NCBI RefSeq assembly: GCF_007655005.1
Contig: NZ_SZVW01000012.1
Span: 247,653-311,652 of the forward strand
DNA length: 64,000 nucleotides
Source: Streptomyces tibetensis
Lineage (GTDB): Bacteria; Actinomycetota; Actinomycetes; Streptomycetales; Streptomycetaceae
Direction of reading: 5' to 3'
Shown here: one piece after another, positions 16,939 to 25,129 of the stretch
How positions within the stretch are numbered: the stretch's first letter is position 1
Layout of the letters: each line of letters begins with the position of its first letter
Translations under genes and position numbers: made by a program
The notes under the pieces: model-generated
The model's input: the letters and a program-made list of their open reading frames with translations, nothing else
Databases searched by the model: none
Told to the model about the DNA's origin: nothing

Positions 16939-18246
16939 TCAGACGGTGCTCTCGGCCGCCTTCGGCGTCTCCACCGCGGGGCGGGCCGGTTCCTGGTCGG
17001 CCGGCTTCTGGTCGGCCGGTTCCTCGCCGGCCGGGTGCTGGTCGGCAACGGGGGTGCGGCGCCGCTCCCCGGCCATCTCGACGAGGGCGAACACCAGGGC
17101 GAGCACGGCGACCCCGCCGCCGACCGCGGGCAGCCAGCCCAGTGGGGCACCCGCCGCGATGACCCGGCCGCCGAGCCAGCCGCCCAGCGCCGTACCGAGG
17201 TTGAACGCCGAGCTCTGCACGGTCAGGGCCAGCGTGCGGGCCTGCTGCGAGGCGACGTTGAGCAGCCGCGTGTTCACCGCCGGCATGACCGCGTAGTAGG
17301 CGGCGCCGAAGAGGAAGAGGAAACCGACCGCCGGCGTCTTGAACGACGTGGTCGCACCCAGGAGGAGCAGGGAGCCGGCCAGCGTGGCCACGCAGACGGA
17401 CACGGCACCGAGCACCGAACGGTCGGTCAGCCGGCCGCCGATGAGGTTGCCGACCGTGCCGCCGATGCCGAACAGCAGCAGCAGCGGGGTGACCGCCGAC
17501 TCGCTGAACCCGACGGCGTCGGTGAGCAGGGGCGTGACGTAGGTGTACGCCGTGAAGGAGGCGGCGGCGCACAGCGCGGTGATGCCGGTGACGATCTGCA
17601 CCCGGCGGTCGCCGAGGACCCGCAGCTCCGCCAGCCGCCCCCGGTCCTCGTCCGCGGAGATGCCGGGGGTGTTGGGCGCGAGCGCAGCGACGGGCACGGT
17701 GACCGCGAGGGTGAGCGCGGCGACCGCCCAGAAGGTGGCGCGCCAGCTCAGCCACTGTCCGAGGGCGGTGCCGATGGGCAGTCCCGCGATCATCGCCAGG
17801 CTGAAGCCCAGCGAGACCCGGGCCACCGCCATGCCCCGCTTGTGCGGCGGCACGACGTCGGCCGCGATACCGAAGAACAGCGGCATCAGGGCGGAGTGGG
17901 CGAGCGCGGCGATGATCCGGCCGATGGCAAGCGGCCAGAAGGAGGTCGCCACGGCGGACACCACGTTGCCGAGGACGTAGGTGATCATCAGCGCGAGCAG
18001 CAGGTGGCGGCGGCGCGCCCGGCCGGTGGTCAGGGCGAGGACCGGGCCGCCGATGACCACCGTCATGGCGAAGGAGCTGACGAGGAGGCCGGCGGTGGAC
18101 AGGGAGACGCCGGCGTCGGCGGCGATGTCGGGCAGCAGGCCCGCGATCATGATCTCGCCGGTGCCGAGGGTGAACGAGCACAGGGTCAGGACGGCCAGGG
18201 CCCAGGCGGAGCCCCGTTCGGTGGGGGGATTCGATGAGGTGTGCAT
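16939..18246 (-). CDS. MFS efflux transporter (DHA1-type)
   Basis: About 435 residues with twelve predicted helices: FTLGTGEIMIAGLLPDIA in helix 1, then RIIAALAHSALMPLFFG and RVSLGFSLAMIAGLPIG in helices 4-5. This pattern is typical of sugar-efflux/drug-efflux DHA1 members of the AraJ/Cml type. The ATG at 18246 is preferred; another in-frame ATG lies four codons upstream and a much longer frame is not supported. The C-terminus is a disordered tail with repeated Ala-Asp-Gln-x-Pro units. Co-transcribed with the MerR gene behind a MerR-type promoter, so probably induced by its own substrate. Confidence 0.85.
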   Translation of the reverse strand: MHTSSNPPTERGSAWALAVLTLCSFTLGTGEIMIAGLLPDIAADAGVSLSTAGLLVSSFAMTVVIGGPVLALTTGRARRRHLLLALMITYVLGNVVSAVATSFWPLAIGRIIAALAHSALMPLFFGIAADVVPPHKRGMAVARVSLGFSLAMIAGLPIGTALGQWLSWRATFWAVAALTLAVTVPVAALAPNTPGISADEDRGRLAELRVLGDRRVQIVTGITALCAAASFTAYTYVTPLLTDAVGFSESAVTPLLLLFGIGGTVGNLIGGRLTDRSVLGAVSVCVATLAGSLLLLGATTSFKTPAVGFLFLFGAAYYAVMPAVNTRLLNVASQQARTLALTVQSSAFNLGTALGGWLGGRVIAAGAPLGWLPAVGGGVAVLALVFALVEMAGERRRTPVADQHPAGEEPADQKPADQEPARPAVETPKAAESTV

Positions 18247-18262
18247 GAGTGGCAGCATCAAC

Positions 18263-18286
18263 CTTGACGTCGGGGTGAAGGTCAAG
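18263..18286 (-). promoter_or_regulatory. MerR-type operator/promoter of the MFS-merR operon
   Basis: CTTGAC (18263-18268) and GTCAAG (18281-18286) form an inverted repeat with 12 bases between. Read on the minus strand, TTGACC makes a good -35 box. A 19-bp spacer, as in MerR-activated promoters, leads to TGATGC as a weak -10, only eight bases from the ATG at 18246. This suggests a very short or absent 5' leader. The link to the MerR gene is inferred from position. Confidence 0.6.
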
Positions 18287-18310
18287 TCGGGGACGGAAGA
18301 CGAGGAGCGG

Positions 18311-19279
18311 TCAGCAGGCGCCGCGTGCGCCGCACGGGGTCCTCGCCTCGGACGCCGCCTCGAGGGCGACAAACGCGGTGAAGCAGGGGCGCTCGTACTG
18401 GCGGGCCGTGACCAGCAGGTGGTCCGGGTCGGCGGGGTCGGCCTCGGTGTCGATCCAGCAGGGGGCGTCGAACTCGACGTACCGGTGGAACCGGGTGGTC
18501 ATACCGGTGGCGCGGACCGGACGGGGCCGTGAGGCCGCGTGGGCGGCTTGGCGGGCGGCGTCGAGCAGCAGCATTCCGGGGACGTGGTCGACCGGGTGGT
18601 CGAAGTGGACGGGGTGCCCGGTGTCGACGCGCAGCAGATGGCGGCCCGCGACGTTCGTGGGTGACAGGACGACGTCGTCCGGCTCCGGCCGGCCCGCCTC
18701 GTGCGCCGGCAGGGCGGCGGGCGGGGCCGGAAGGCGCTCCACGGCGCGGGCGATGTCGGCGTACTCGGCACGTAGCCGCCGGTAGACGGCCGGCGTCTGG
18801 ATGGTGAAGCGCGTGACCGCGGTGCCTATGAGGACGTCGCCGTGCAGGGCGCGTATGTGCAGGGTGACGGCACTCGCCCGGGTGCCGCGGCGGGTGACGT
18901 CGGTGCAGTCGGCCATCAGCAAAAGCTCGCGGGGCGCCGTGCCCGGGTGGGCGGCGGCAGGCTCGTCGGGCCGACCGGCGGCGAGGGAGAAGTCGTAGGT
19001 CTCCCAGAGCAGATGGTGGCCGAGGGGGACGTCGTAGGCGGCGTGCGACAGCATGGGGAGGCACTGCCGGACCGTCTCGCTGAACAGCAGCGGGTCGATG
19101 TCTCCTTCGGTGGCGTAGAAGGAGTGGGCCCCGGGCCAGCGGGCCTTGATCAGGAAGCTGTCGGTGCCGGTGCGTTGCCAGGACGTGAGTAAGGTCTCGT
19201 CGGCGTTGTGCTTGTGGACGTGGCCCTGTGGCACGGAAGCCCACGGTGACGATGTCAGATCCTGGGCGGGCCGGATCAC
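18311..19279 (-). CDS. AfsA-family gamma-butyrolactone biosynthesis protein
   Basis: 322 residues with two AfsA hot-dog-like repeats: HKHNADETLLTSW and WPGAHSFYATEG in the first, HPVHFDHPVDHVPGMLLLDA and TTRFHRYVEFDAPCW in the second. AfsA-type enzymes join a beta-ketoacyl-ACP to dihydroxyacetone phosphate, the first committed step to A-factor-like autoregulators. The GTG at 19279 has AGAAGAGG 7-8 bases upstream. It diverges from the ArpA-like receptor gene, the standard arrangement in Streptomyces, so signal synthase and receptor share one promoter region containing a likely autoregulatory element. Confidence 0.9.
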   Translation of the reverse strand: MIRPAQDLTSSPWASVPQGHVHKHNADETLLTSWQRTGTDSFLIKARWPGAHSFYATEGDIDPLLFSETVRQCLPMLSHAAYDVPLGHHLLWETYDFSLAAGRPDEPAAAHPGTAPRELLLMADCTDVTRRGTRASAVTLHIRALHGDVLIGTAVTRFTIQTPAVYRRLRAEYADIARAVERLPAPPAALPAHEAGRPEPDDVVLSPTNVAGRHLLRVDTGHPVHFDHPVDHVPGMLLLDAARQAAHAASRPRPVRATGMTTRFHRYVEFDAPCWIDTEADPADPDHLLVTARQYERPCFTAFVALEAASEARTPCGARGAC

Positions 19280-19370
19280 GGTGGTACCTCTTCTCTGGCA
19301 GGACGAACCGCATGGGGGATGTCCGGTGGTGCAGCGCTCGTCTCGGCACTGGATGTCGCTACTATAAATG

Positions 19371-19390
19371 CGATCGTTCTGTTTTTTGTT
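19371..19390. promoter_or_regulatory. Probable autoregulatory element (ARE) upstream of the receptor gene
   Basis: The 14-base core CGATCGTTCTGTTT occurs here and again at 21138-21151 ahead of the LysR gene. An A+T-rich flank (ACTATAAATG) precedes it. ArpA-type receptors bind AREs of this general kind in their own promoters. The position, about 40 bp before the receptor ATG and within the synthase/receptor divergent region, fits autorepression. Confidence 0.6.
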
Positions 19391-19422
19391 CCTGTCACAT
19401 TTCAACCCTGTGGAGCTGCCCG

Positions 19423-20049
19423 ATGACACGGCCCAAGCAGGAACGCGCCGTCCGCACCCGTGAGGCCATCCTGATGGCGGCGGCGGAGGTGTTCGACGAG
19501 TACGGCTACTCGGCCGCCGGCGTCAGCAAGATCCTGCAGCGGGCCGGCGTCACCCAGGGCGCGATGTACTTCCACTTCAAGTCCAAGGAAGACCTGGGCC
19601 GCGCGGTCCTCGTGGAGCAGGCCTCCACGCTCGCGCTGCCCGCCGAGCCGGCCGGGCTGCAGCAGTTGATCGACCTGACCCTGTACCTCGGCCTGGAGCT
19701 GCAACGCAACGTGCTGCTGCGGGCCGGGGTGCGGCTGGCTGTCGAACAGGGGGAGGCGGGGCTGCAGGACTTCACCGTCTACCGCTGGTGGATCGACCGG
19801 TTCCGCGCCGAGTTGGAGGTGGCCGGGCGGCGTGGCGATCTGCTGCCCCAGGTGGACGCCCTGGAGTTCGCCCGGGTCCTGGTCGCGTCCTTCACCGGCA
19901 CCCAGTTGATGTCCCACCTGGAGTCGGGGCGGGAGAGCCTGCCCTCCGAGATCTCCGTGCTGTGGGGCTACCTGCTGCCGGGCATCGCCACGCCCGGGGC
20001 CCTGGCACGGCTGACGGTGGACGTGGAACGCGCGAAGGCGATGCTGTGA
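19423..20049 (+). CDS. ArpA-like gamma-butyrolactone receptor (TetR family)
   Basis: 208 residues. The N-terminal TetR helix-turn-helix reads AAAEVFDEYGYSAAGVSKIL and then AGVTQGAMYFHFKSKEDLG, the variant typical of gamma-butyrolactone receptors (G-x-MYFHF-x-SKE). The ligand domain keeps aromatic and basic positions such as FTVYRWWIDRFRAEL. The ATG follows TGGAG. Such receptors leave DNA when the diffusible butyrolactone binds, releasing antibiotic and regulator genes. It diverges from the AfsA gene and overlaps the next gene by 4 bp. Whether it is a true receptor or a pseudo-receptor cannot be read from sequence alone. Confidence 0.88.
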   Translation: MTRPKQERAVRTREAILMAAAEVFDEYGYSAAGVSKILQRAGVTQGAMYFHFKSKEDLGRAVLVEQASTLALPAEPAGLQQLIDLTLYLGLELQRNVLLRAGVRLAVEQGEAGLQDFTVYRWWIDRFRAELEVAGRRGDLLPQVDALEFARVLVASFTGTQLMSHLESGRESLPSEISVLWGYLLPGIATPGALARLTVDVERAKAML

Positions 20050-21005
20050 GCGGCCCGCGCATCCTGCTGACCGGCGCCACGGGGTTCATCGGCTCCGCGG
20101 TGCTGCGCACGTTGTCGCGGGCCGTGGCGGACGAGGGCGCGGACCTGACGGTGCGGGCCGTCGTGCGCGCGGCGCCCGCCGGACAGGAGTCGCTGCCCGG
20201 TGTGGAGTGGGCCCGCGCGGACCTCACGGACCCGGCTTCGCTGCGCGGCCTGGGCTCCGGGTGCGACGTCCTGCTGCACCTCGCCGCGCGCGTCGGCGGC
20301 GACGCGGACGCCTGCACGGCCGTGAACGTGGGCGGCACCTCGGCACTGGTCCGGGAGGCACGCCGGGCGGGCATCGCGCGGGTCCTGCTGCTGTCCACGG
20401 CCGCCGTGTACGGTGCCGGACCGCACAGCGGCATCCCCGTGGACGGGGTCGAGCCGGCTCCGGTCTCCGCCGCCAGCGCCACCCGGCTGGCCGCCGAGCG
20501 GCTGGTCAGGGAGGCCGGCGGCACGGTACTGCGGCCGGGGCTGGTCCTGGGCCGCGGAGACCGCTGGGTGGTGCCCGCCCTGGCCGAACTCGCCGCGCGC
20601 GTGCCGGCCCGCTGGAACGGTGGGCGGGGCCGGCTGTCCCTGGTGGACGTGCGCGATCTCGCCCGGCTGATCGCCGCGCTGGCCCGCGCCGGACGGCTGC
20701 CGGGCGGGGTGCACCACGCCAGTCACCCGGAGCCGGTACGGATCGCCGACCTGCTCGCGCGGCTCGCCGAGCACGGCGTGCTGCCCGAGGTGGCCGAGCG
20801 GGACTGGCCGCTGGACCGCTGCCTCGCGGAGCTGGCCCGTACCCCGGGGCGGGCCGGCGAGAGGCAGTTCCGGCTGCTGGCCGAAGACCACTGGTACGAG
20901 AGCCGGGAGATCTGGCGGCTCGCCAACTGCCCGCCCGGTCCCGGGCCCCTGGCCGGACTGGCGGACACGGCGGGCTGGTACCGCTCCCTGCTCGCCGGGC
21001 GCTGA
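20046..21005 (+). CDS. NAD-dependent epimerase/dehydratase, BarS2-like
   Basis: 319 residues. Extended SDR fold with RILLTGATGFIGSAVLRTL at the N-terminus, LLHLAARVGGDADA and LLLSTAAVYGAG. The catalytic Tyr of the usual YxxxK is replaced in the expected region (PVSAASATRLAAERLV has Ala/Thr in place of Tyr and Lys), which also happens in some butyrolactone-cluster members. The GTG start overlaps the receptor stop (GTGA), so the two are translationally coupled. In related clusters such reductases/dehydratases tailor the butyrolactone or butenolide signal, and I infer that role here. The changed catalytic motif deserves an alignment. Confidence 0.78.
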   Translation: MSGPRILLTGATGFIGSAVLRTLSRAVADEGADLTVRAVVRAAPAGQESLPGVEWARADLTDPASLRGLGSGCDVLLHLAARVGGDADACTAVNVGGTSALVREARRAGIARVLLLSTAAVYGAGPHSGIPVDGVEPAPVSAASATRLAAERLVREAGGTVLRPGLVLGRGDRWVVPALAELAARVPARWNGGRGRLSLVDVRDLARLIAALARAGRLPGGVHHASHPEPVRIADLLARLAEHGVLPEVAERDWPLDRCLAELARTPGRAGERQFRLLAEDHWYESREIWRLANCPPGPGPLAGLADTAGWYRSLLAGR

Positions 21006-21023
21006 CCCGGCCTCGGCGGCAGG

Positions 21024-21079
21024 ACGCAGCACGCAGCACGCAGCACGCAGCACGCAGCACGCAGCACGCAGCACGCAGC
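21024..21079. repeat. Eight perfect tandem copies of the heptamer ACGCAGC
   Basis: The unit ACGCAGC repeats eight times without error over 56 bp, 18 bp after the epimerase stop and about 50 bp before the autoregulatory element of the LysR gene. Because 7 is not a multiple of 3 and the tract is non-coding, copy-number slippage would change promoter geometry, not a protein. Confidence 0.95.
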
Positions 21080-21130
21080 ACAAGGTAAAGGATTTGTTTT
21101 GCCATCGTCTCCGTCTGACCAAGACGATTC

Positions 21131-21152
21131 ACAAAACGATCGTTCTGTTTGT
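21131..21152 (+). promoter_or_regulatory. Probable autoregulatory element upstream of the LysR gene
   Basis: A quasi-palindrome starting ACAAAACGATCG and ending TCTGTTTGT contains the same 14-base core CGATCGTTCTGTTT as the site at 19371. It lies 64 bp before the GTG of the LysR-type gene, in a locally A+T-rich promoter region. It suggests that the butyrolactone receptor controls the LysR gene. Confidence 0.65.
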
Positions 21153-21215
21153 AATTTTGAGCCCGTGATCAGTGACCCTCTCCCCGCGGCCGACTTCAGA
21201 GGAGGACACGGGACC

Positions 21216-22106
21216 GTGCGCGGAATATCGCCCCACCAGGCGGCCATAGCCGACATCGGGATACGCCACCTGCGTGCGTTCCTCGTGCTCGCCGAGCAGC
21301 TGAGCTTCACTCAGGCCGCTGCCTCGCTGCACACGACCCAGCCGTCCCTGACGCGCTCCATCCACCGGCTCGAAGAGGCCCTCGGCGCCCGGCTCTTCCA
21401 CCGGACCACCCGCAGCGTGCGGTTGAGCGAGTCCGGGGCACTGCTGCGGGAGGAACTGGAGGAACTGCTCCCCCGCCTGGAGTCGGCGCTGGCGCCGCAG
21501 TACGACATCCGGACACTGCGGATCGGCTTCAACTGGCTGTTCCCCGACGAGCTCCTGCAGGACACCATCGCCGGCTTCGAGCGGGCGTACGGCGTCGCCG
21601 TGGACCTGGTGCGCCGCGACGAGCGGTGCGCCGGACTGGAGGAGGGCGCCGTCCAGCTGGCGGTGCTGCGCGGCAGACAGGTCGCCCGGGGGCTCACCAT
21701 CGTGCGGCTCACCCAGGAGGAGCGGGTCGCCGCCGTCGCCCGCCGATCGCCGCTCGCGCACCGGGGCGGCATCGCCTGGACCGAGCTCGCCGAGCACCCG
21801 GTACTGATCAACACGGTGAGCGGCGCCACCCAGCTGCGTGACTGGCCGGAGGAGGCCCGGCCCGGCAAGGTCACCCTGTGCGCGGGCTTCACCGAGTGGC
21901 TGGAGCTGATCGCCGCCGGTCACGGCGTCGGGGTCGCGCCCCACCTGGTGCAGCACCGCAACCCGCATCCCGGGGTCCGGTTCATCCCGCTCACCGGAGC
22001 CCCGCCCATGCCCCTCTGGCTGGCCCGCCCTGCCGCGGGCGCCCACCCGCTCGCCCTGCGCTTCATCGAACGCGCGGCCACCGTGGTCCAGGCGGCAGCC
22101 GCGTAG
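21216..22106 (+). CDS. LysR-family transcriptional regulator
   Basis: 296 residues. The N-terminal helix-turn-helix is clear (IRHLRAFLVLAEQLSFTQAA, TTQPSLTRSIHRLEEALGAR, LFHRTTRSVRLSESG). The C-terminal periplasmic-binding-like effector domain follows from about residue 95. I chose the GTG at 21216 because AGAGGAGGA lies 10 bases upstream; the longer frame from 21099 runs through the ARE. It has a likely butyrolactone-receptor site in its promoter and may relay the signal to nearby biosynthetic genes. The following gene is convergent. Confidence 0.9.
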   Translation: MRGISPHQAAIADIGIRHLRAFLVLAEQLSFTQAAASLHTTQPSLTRSIHRLEEALGARLFHRTTRSVRLSESGALLREELEELLPRLESALAPQYDIRTLRIGFNWLFPDELLQDTIAGFERAYGVAVDLVRRDERCAGLEEGAVQLAVLRGRQVARGLTIVRLTQEERVAAVARRSPLAHRGGIAWTELAEHPVLINTVSGATQLRDWPEEARPGKVTLCAGFTEWLELIAAGHGVGVAPHLVQHRNPHPGVRFIPLTGAPPMPLWLARPAAGAHPLALRFIERAATVVQAAAA

Positions 22107-22193
22107 ACCTGCCCGGCGGACGCGGCACGAGGACGTTCCGTGCGCGCCAGAGGATGCGCGAGGCCGAGTCGGATCGGCCCGGGCCCAGGGCCG

Positions 22194-23033
22194 TCACTCG
22201 CCCCGCCACGCGGCGATCGCCAGTTCGTAGCGCTCCAGGTAGCGCTCGACGACGCTGCGGCCGGCTGCGGGGAGCAGCGTCAGGACCCGGGTGACGCCCG
22301 CCTGCTCGCAGAGGTCCAGGATCCGCGGGTCGTGCGGTACGCCGGCCAGCACCACCGGGATCGGGCCGCGCCCGGCGTCCTCGGCACGGCGCTGCAACTC
22401 CGGGACGCGCCGCAAAGTCTGGGCGAGGGTGTCCTCGTTCGCGAAGTCGGGCAACCACGCGTCACCGTACGCCAGGACCCGTTCCAGCACCCGCGGGCCC
22501 ATGCCGCCCACCATGACGGGCGGGTGCGGCCACTGCACCGGCTTGGGCCAGGACCAGACGCCCTCGAAGGTGACGTGCTTCCCGGCGTACGAGGCCTCGC
22601 GCTCGGTCCAGAGGGCCCGTACCGCCTGCACGTGCTCCTTCATCCGCGCGAAACGGCGGTCCGGATCCACACCGTGGTGCCGCATCTCGTCCGCCGCCCA
22701 GCCCGCGCCGATGCCGAAGTCGACCCGGCCGCCGGAGAGATGGTCGACGCTGGCGACGGTCTTGGCCAGCACCAGCGGATCGTGCTGGGCCACCAGGCAG
22801 ATGGCGCTGCCCACGCGCAGCGAGCGGGTCGCGCAGGCGGCGGCCGTGGCCGCCACGAACGGATCCAGCGTCTCCCGGAACTTGTGCGGCATCCGCGCCG
22901 CCTGGGCGCCCGCCACGGCGTGCGTGTGCTCGGCGAAGTACAGGGCGGAGTGGCCGCGTTCCTCCATCATCCGGGCCAGTGGGCCGGGCGGCATGGTGGC
23001 GGGGGTGGCGAACACGGAGGCGCCGGTCTGCAT
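22194..23033 (-). CDS. LLM-class F420-dependent oxidoreductase
   Basis: 279 residues, TIM-barrel luciferase-like fold: RGHSALYFAEHTHAVAGA, RVGSAICLVAQHDPLVLAKT, SVDHLSGGRVDFGIGAGW and PPVMVGGMGPRVLERVLAYG. The last two are typical of mycobacterial/streptomycete F420 enzymes of this class. The ATG is preceded by GGAGGA, which lies inside the perfect palindrome TCCTCCGGAGGA. It stands after the cyclitol operon on the same strand but is separated from it by a 16-bp-stem terminator, so it is probably a separate unit. The substrate is unknown; it could be a redox tailoring enzyme for the neighbouring pathway. Confidence 0.85.
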   Translation of the reverse strand: MQTGASVFATPATMPPGPLARMMEERGHSALYFAEHTHAVAGAQAARMPHKFRETLDPFVAATAAACATRSLRVGSAICLVAQHDPLVLAKTVASVDHLSGGRVDFGIGAGWAADEMRHHGVDPDRRFARMKEHVQAVRALWTEREASYAGKHVTFEGVWSWPKPVQWPHPPVMVGGMGPRVLERVLAYGDAWLPDFANEDTLAQTLRRVPELQRRAEDAGRGPIPVVLAGVPHDPRILDLCEQAGVTRVLTLLPAAGRSVVERYLERYELAIAAWRGE

Positions 23034-23079
23034 GAGAAATCCTCCGGAGGAAGAAGGGGGATCGGTCGAGCGTACGGAA

Positions 23080-23119
23080 CCGGCGGGCGTCCGGGGCTTG
23101 TGGCCCGGACGCCCGCCGG
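23080..23119 (-). terminator. Strong terminator ending the cyclitol operon
   Basis: Perfect 16-bp stem CCGGCGGGCGTCCGGG / CCCGGACGCCCGCCGG with an 8-base loop, 44 bp beyond the beta-lactamase-fold gene stop on the minus strand. Confidence 0.85.
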
Positions 23120-23163
23120 TGGAGCCGTCGCCGGGGCCGTTCGGACCCGCGGCGACGGTCTCG

Positions 23164-24399
23164 TCACGCGCCGAGTCGGGATACCGACCGCGCGAGAGCC
23201 TTCAGGAGAGAGGAAGCCCGCTTGTCGTCAGGGCCCACCGCGATGAGCCGGTTGGTGATGTAGGAGACGCCTACTCCCGCGCCGGGCCAGGCCAGATGGG
23301 CCGAACCGCCCCCGCCGTCGTGCCCGAACGAGTCGCCGTCCACGCCGTCGCGCGGCGTGGACCGCAGCCGGAAGCCGGCGCCGCCGTACACCATGCGGAT
23401 GTCGATCAGCGGGTCCGTCTTGCGCACGTACTCGCGCCGCGCGTCGTCGAGCACCGCACGCGACAGCAGCAGGGGCTCCTCACCCGGCGCCCGCGTCGCG
23501 TCGGCGGCCAGGATGGAGTACAGCCGCGAGATGGCCCGTGCGGTGCCGATGACGTTGGCCGCGGGGATCAGCGAGGTGCGCCGCTCCGGGCGGTTCCAGA
23601 CCATCTCCTCGTGCGGGAAGGGGATGGGGTTCTGCCAGATCCGCTGGGTCATCGGGGCGTCACTGGTGAAGAACCCGGTGTACTGCTCCAGGAAGTGCGC
23701 CCCGTACTCCAGCCGCGCGACCTCCCCGGCCCGCTCGGCGGGTATGCCGTACGACATGTCGAGGTCGTGGGGCGCGGCGACCTCCTCGGCGAAGAACCGG
23801 TCGATGGTGCGCCCGTCCACCCGGCGGATCACCTCACCGGCGACCCAGCCCGCGGTGAACGGCCCGTACAGGATGCCCCCGGCCCGCTCGTCCTCCTCCG
23901 GAGCCTGGTCGGCGATCAGCCGGGCCATCTCCAGCGGGTCGGTGATGTCGTCCTGGCCCAGCGGCACGCGCACTCCGGGCAGCGCCGCGGTGTACGTCAT
24001 CACCTGTCGCAGGGTGATGCGGTCCTTGCCGTGCCGGCCGAACTCGGGCCAGTAGTGGGCGACCGGGGTGTCGAAGTCGATCAGCCCGCGCTCGACGGCC
24101 ACGAGCAGCGTGATCGCCACGATGCCCTTGCTGCCGGAGAACATCAGGGACTTGGTGCCGGGGTCCCACGGGCGGCCGGTGGTGGAGTCGGCCGCGCCGC
24201 CCCAGATGTCCACCACCTTGGCGCCGCGCCACCAGGCGCAGAAGGCGCCGCCTAGTTCGTCGCGCTCGCGCAGGTTGCGGTCGAACTCCTCGCGCACCTC
24301 CTCGAATCCCTCGGCGACGTACCCCTCGGCGACGAGACCGTGGTCGGCGGGACCGGCGATCCGGACGTCGGGGACAGCGGTGTCGGGCAGGGTAGTCAT
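23164..24399 (-). CDS. Beta-lactamase-fold serine hydrolase (class C/EstB-type)
   Basis: 411 residues. The nucleophile motif SxxK is in MFSGSKGIVAITLLVAVERG, followed by a long beta-lactamase/transpeptidase-like domain with GVGVSYITNRL near the C-terminus. EstB-type members are esterases or small-molecule acyltransferases rather than beta-lactamases. No signal peptide is visible, so the enzyme is probably cytoplasmic. The ATG at 24399 has GGAGC upstream. It is last in the minus-strand cyclitol operon, 52 bp after the HAD gene and just before a strong terminator, which suggests a role in acylating or deacylating the pathway product. Confidence 0.85.
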   Translation of the reverse strand: MTTLPDTAVPDVRIAGPADHGLVAEGYVAEGFEEVREEFDRNLRERDELGGAFCAWWRGAKVVDIWGGAADSTTGRPWDPGTKSLMFSGSKGIVAITLLVAVERGLIDFDTPVAHYWPEFGRHGKDRITLRQVMTYTAALPGVRVPLGQDDITDPLEMARLIADQAPEEDERAGGILYGPFTAGWVAGEVIRRVDGRTIDRFFAEEVAAPHDLDMSYGIPAERAGEVARLEYGAHFLEQYTGFFTSDAPMTQRIWQNPIPFPHEEMVWNRPERRTSLIPAANVIGTARAISRLYSILAADATRAPGEEPLLLSRAVLDDARREYVRKTDPLIDIRMVYGGAGFRLRSTPRDGVDGDSFGHDGGGGSAHLAWPGAGVGVSYITNRLIAVGPDDKRASSLLKALARSVSRLGA

Positions 24400-24451
24400 G
24401 AGTAGCAACGCTCCATCAAGTGCTGTGCGGACAAGGGGAGAAGCAGGTGTG

Positions 24452-25129
24452 TCAGCCGCGGACCGGCTCGGGGTGCCCGAGGCTGACGCGCAGCACACCG
24501 TGGGCGGCACCGGTCACCGTCACCTCGCTCAGGTCGCGGACCCGGGGGCACCCCTCGGCGGCCGGACCCCGGTAGGTGCCGACGACCACAGCGGTGGCGT
24601 GGGCCGCGGCCGCCGCGCGCAGCCCGGCCTCCGCGTCCTCGAAGACGACCGCGGAGGCCGGGTGGACGTCCAGGGCCGCCGCGGCGGCCAGATAGCCCTC
24701 CGGGCTGGGCTTGCCCTCGCGTACGTCGTCGGCGCTGACCAGCAGCGGCGGCAGCGGCAGACCGGCCGCCGCCATCCGGCGGTGCGTCACCTCCCGGCCG
24801 GCGGACGTGACCACCGCCCAACGGCCCAAGGACAGGCAGGCCAGCAGCTCCGCCGCGCCGGGCACGGGCACGATCCCGTCGACGTCCTCGACCTCCTCCG
24901 CGACGAGCCGCGCGGTCTCGGCAGCCACGTCGACGCCGGCCGGAGCGTACCGGGCGACCGTCTCGCCGGTACGGCGGCCGTGCGCGGTGTGGAGAATGCG
25001 CTCCGCGTCCAGTCCGTGCCGCCGGGCGAAGCGGCGCCAGGTGCGCTCGACGACGACGGTGGAGTCCACCAGCGTGCCGTCCATGTCGAAGAGCAGGGCC
25101 TCGGGGGCGAGAGCGGTGCGGGACGTCAT
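24452..25129 (-). CDS. HAD phosphatase (beta-phosphoglucomutase-like subfamily)
   Basis: 225 residues. Motif I LLFDMDGTLVDST carries both catalytic aspartates, motif II is VVTSAGREV, motif III lysine is in EGKPSPEGYL and motif IV is VVFEDAEAGL. The helical cap begins after motif I. This subfamily removes phosphate from sugar phosphates. The ATG overlaps the upstream gene stop (ATGA). In the cyclitol operon it would dephosphorylate the C7-cyclitol phosphate formed by the ROK kinase, as HAD enzymes do in known pseudosugar pathways; the exact step is inferred. Confidence 0.88.
   Translation of the reverse strand: MTSRTALAPEALLFDMDGTLVDSTVVVERTWRRFARRHGLDAERILHTAHGRRTGETVARYAPAGVDVAAETARLVAEEVEDVDGIVPVPGAAELLACLSLGRWAVVTSAGREVTHRRMAAAGLPLPPLLVSADDVREGKPSPEGYLAAAAALDVHPASAVVFEDAEAGLRAAAAAHATAVVVGTYRGPAAEGCPRVRDLSEVTVTGAAHGVLRVSLGHPEPVRG

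Noticed and set aside
23041..23060. Palindrome TCCTCCGGAGGA as an operator
   Set aside because: It is explained by the Shine-Dalgarno sequence of the LLM gene and its chance complement.
22291..24255. 654-codon plus-strand ORF opposite the LLM and hydrolase genes
   Set aside because: It spans a perfect terminator and has shadow-type composition.
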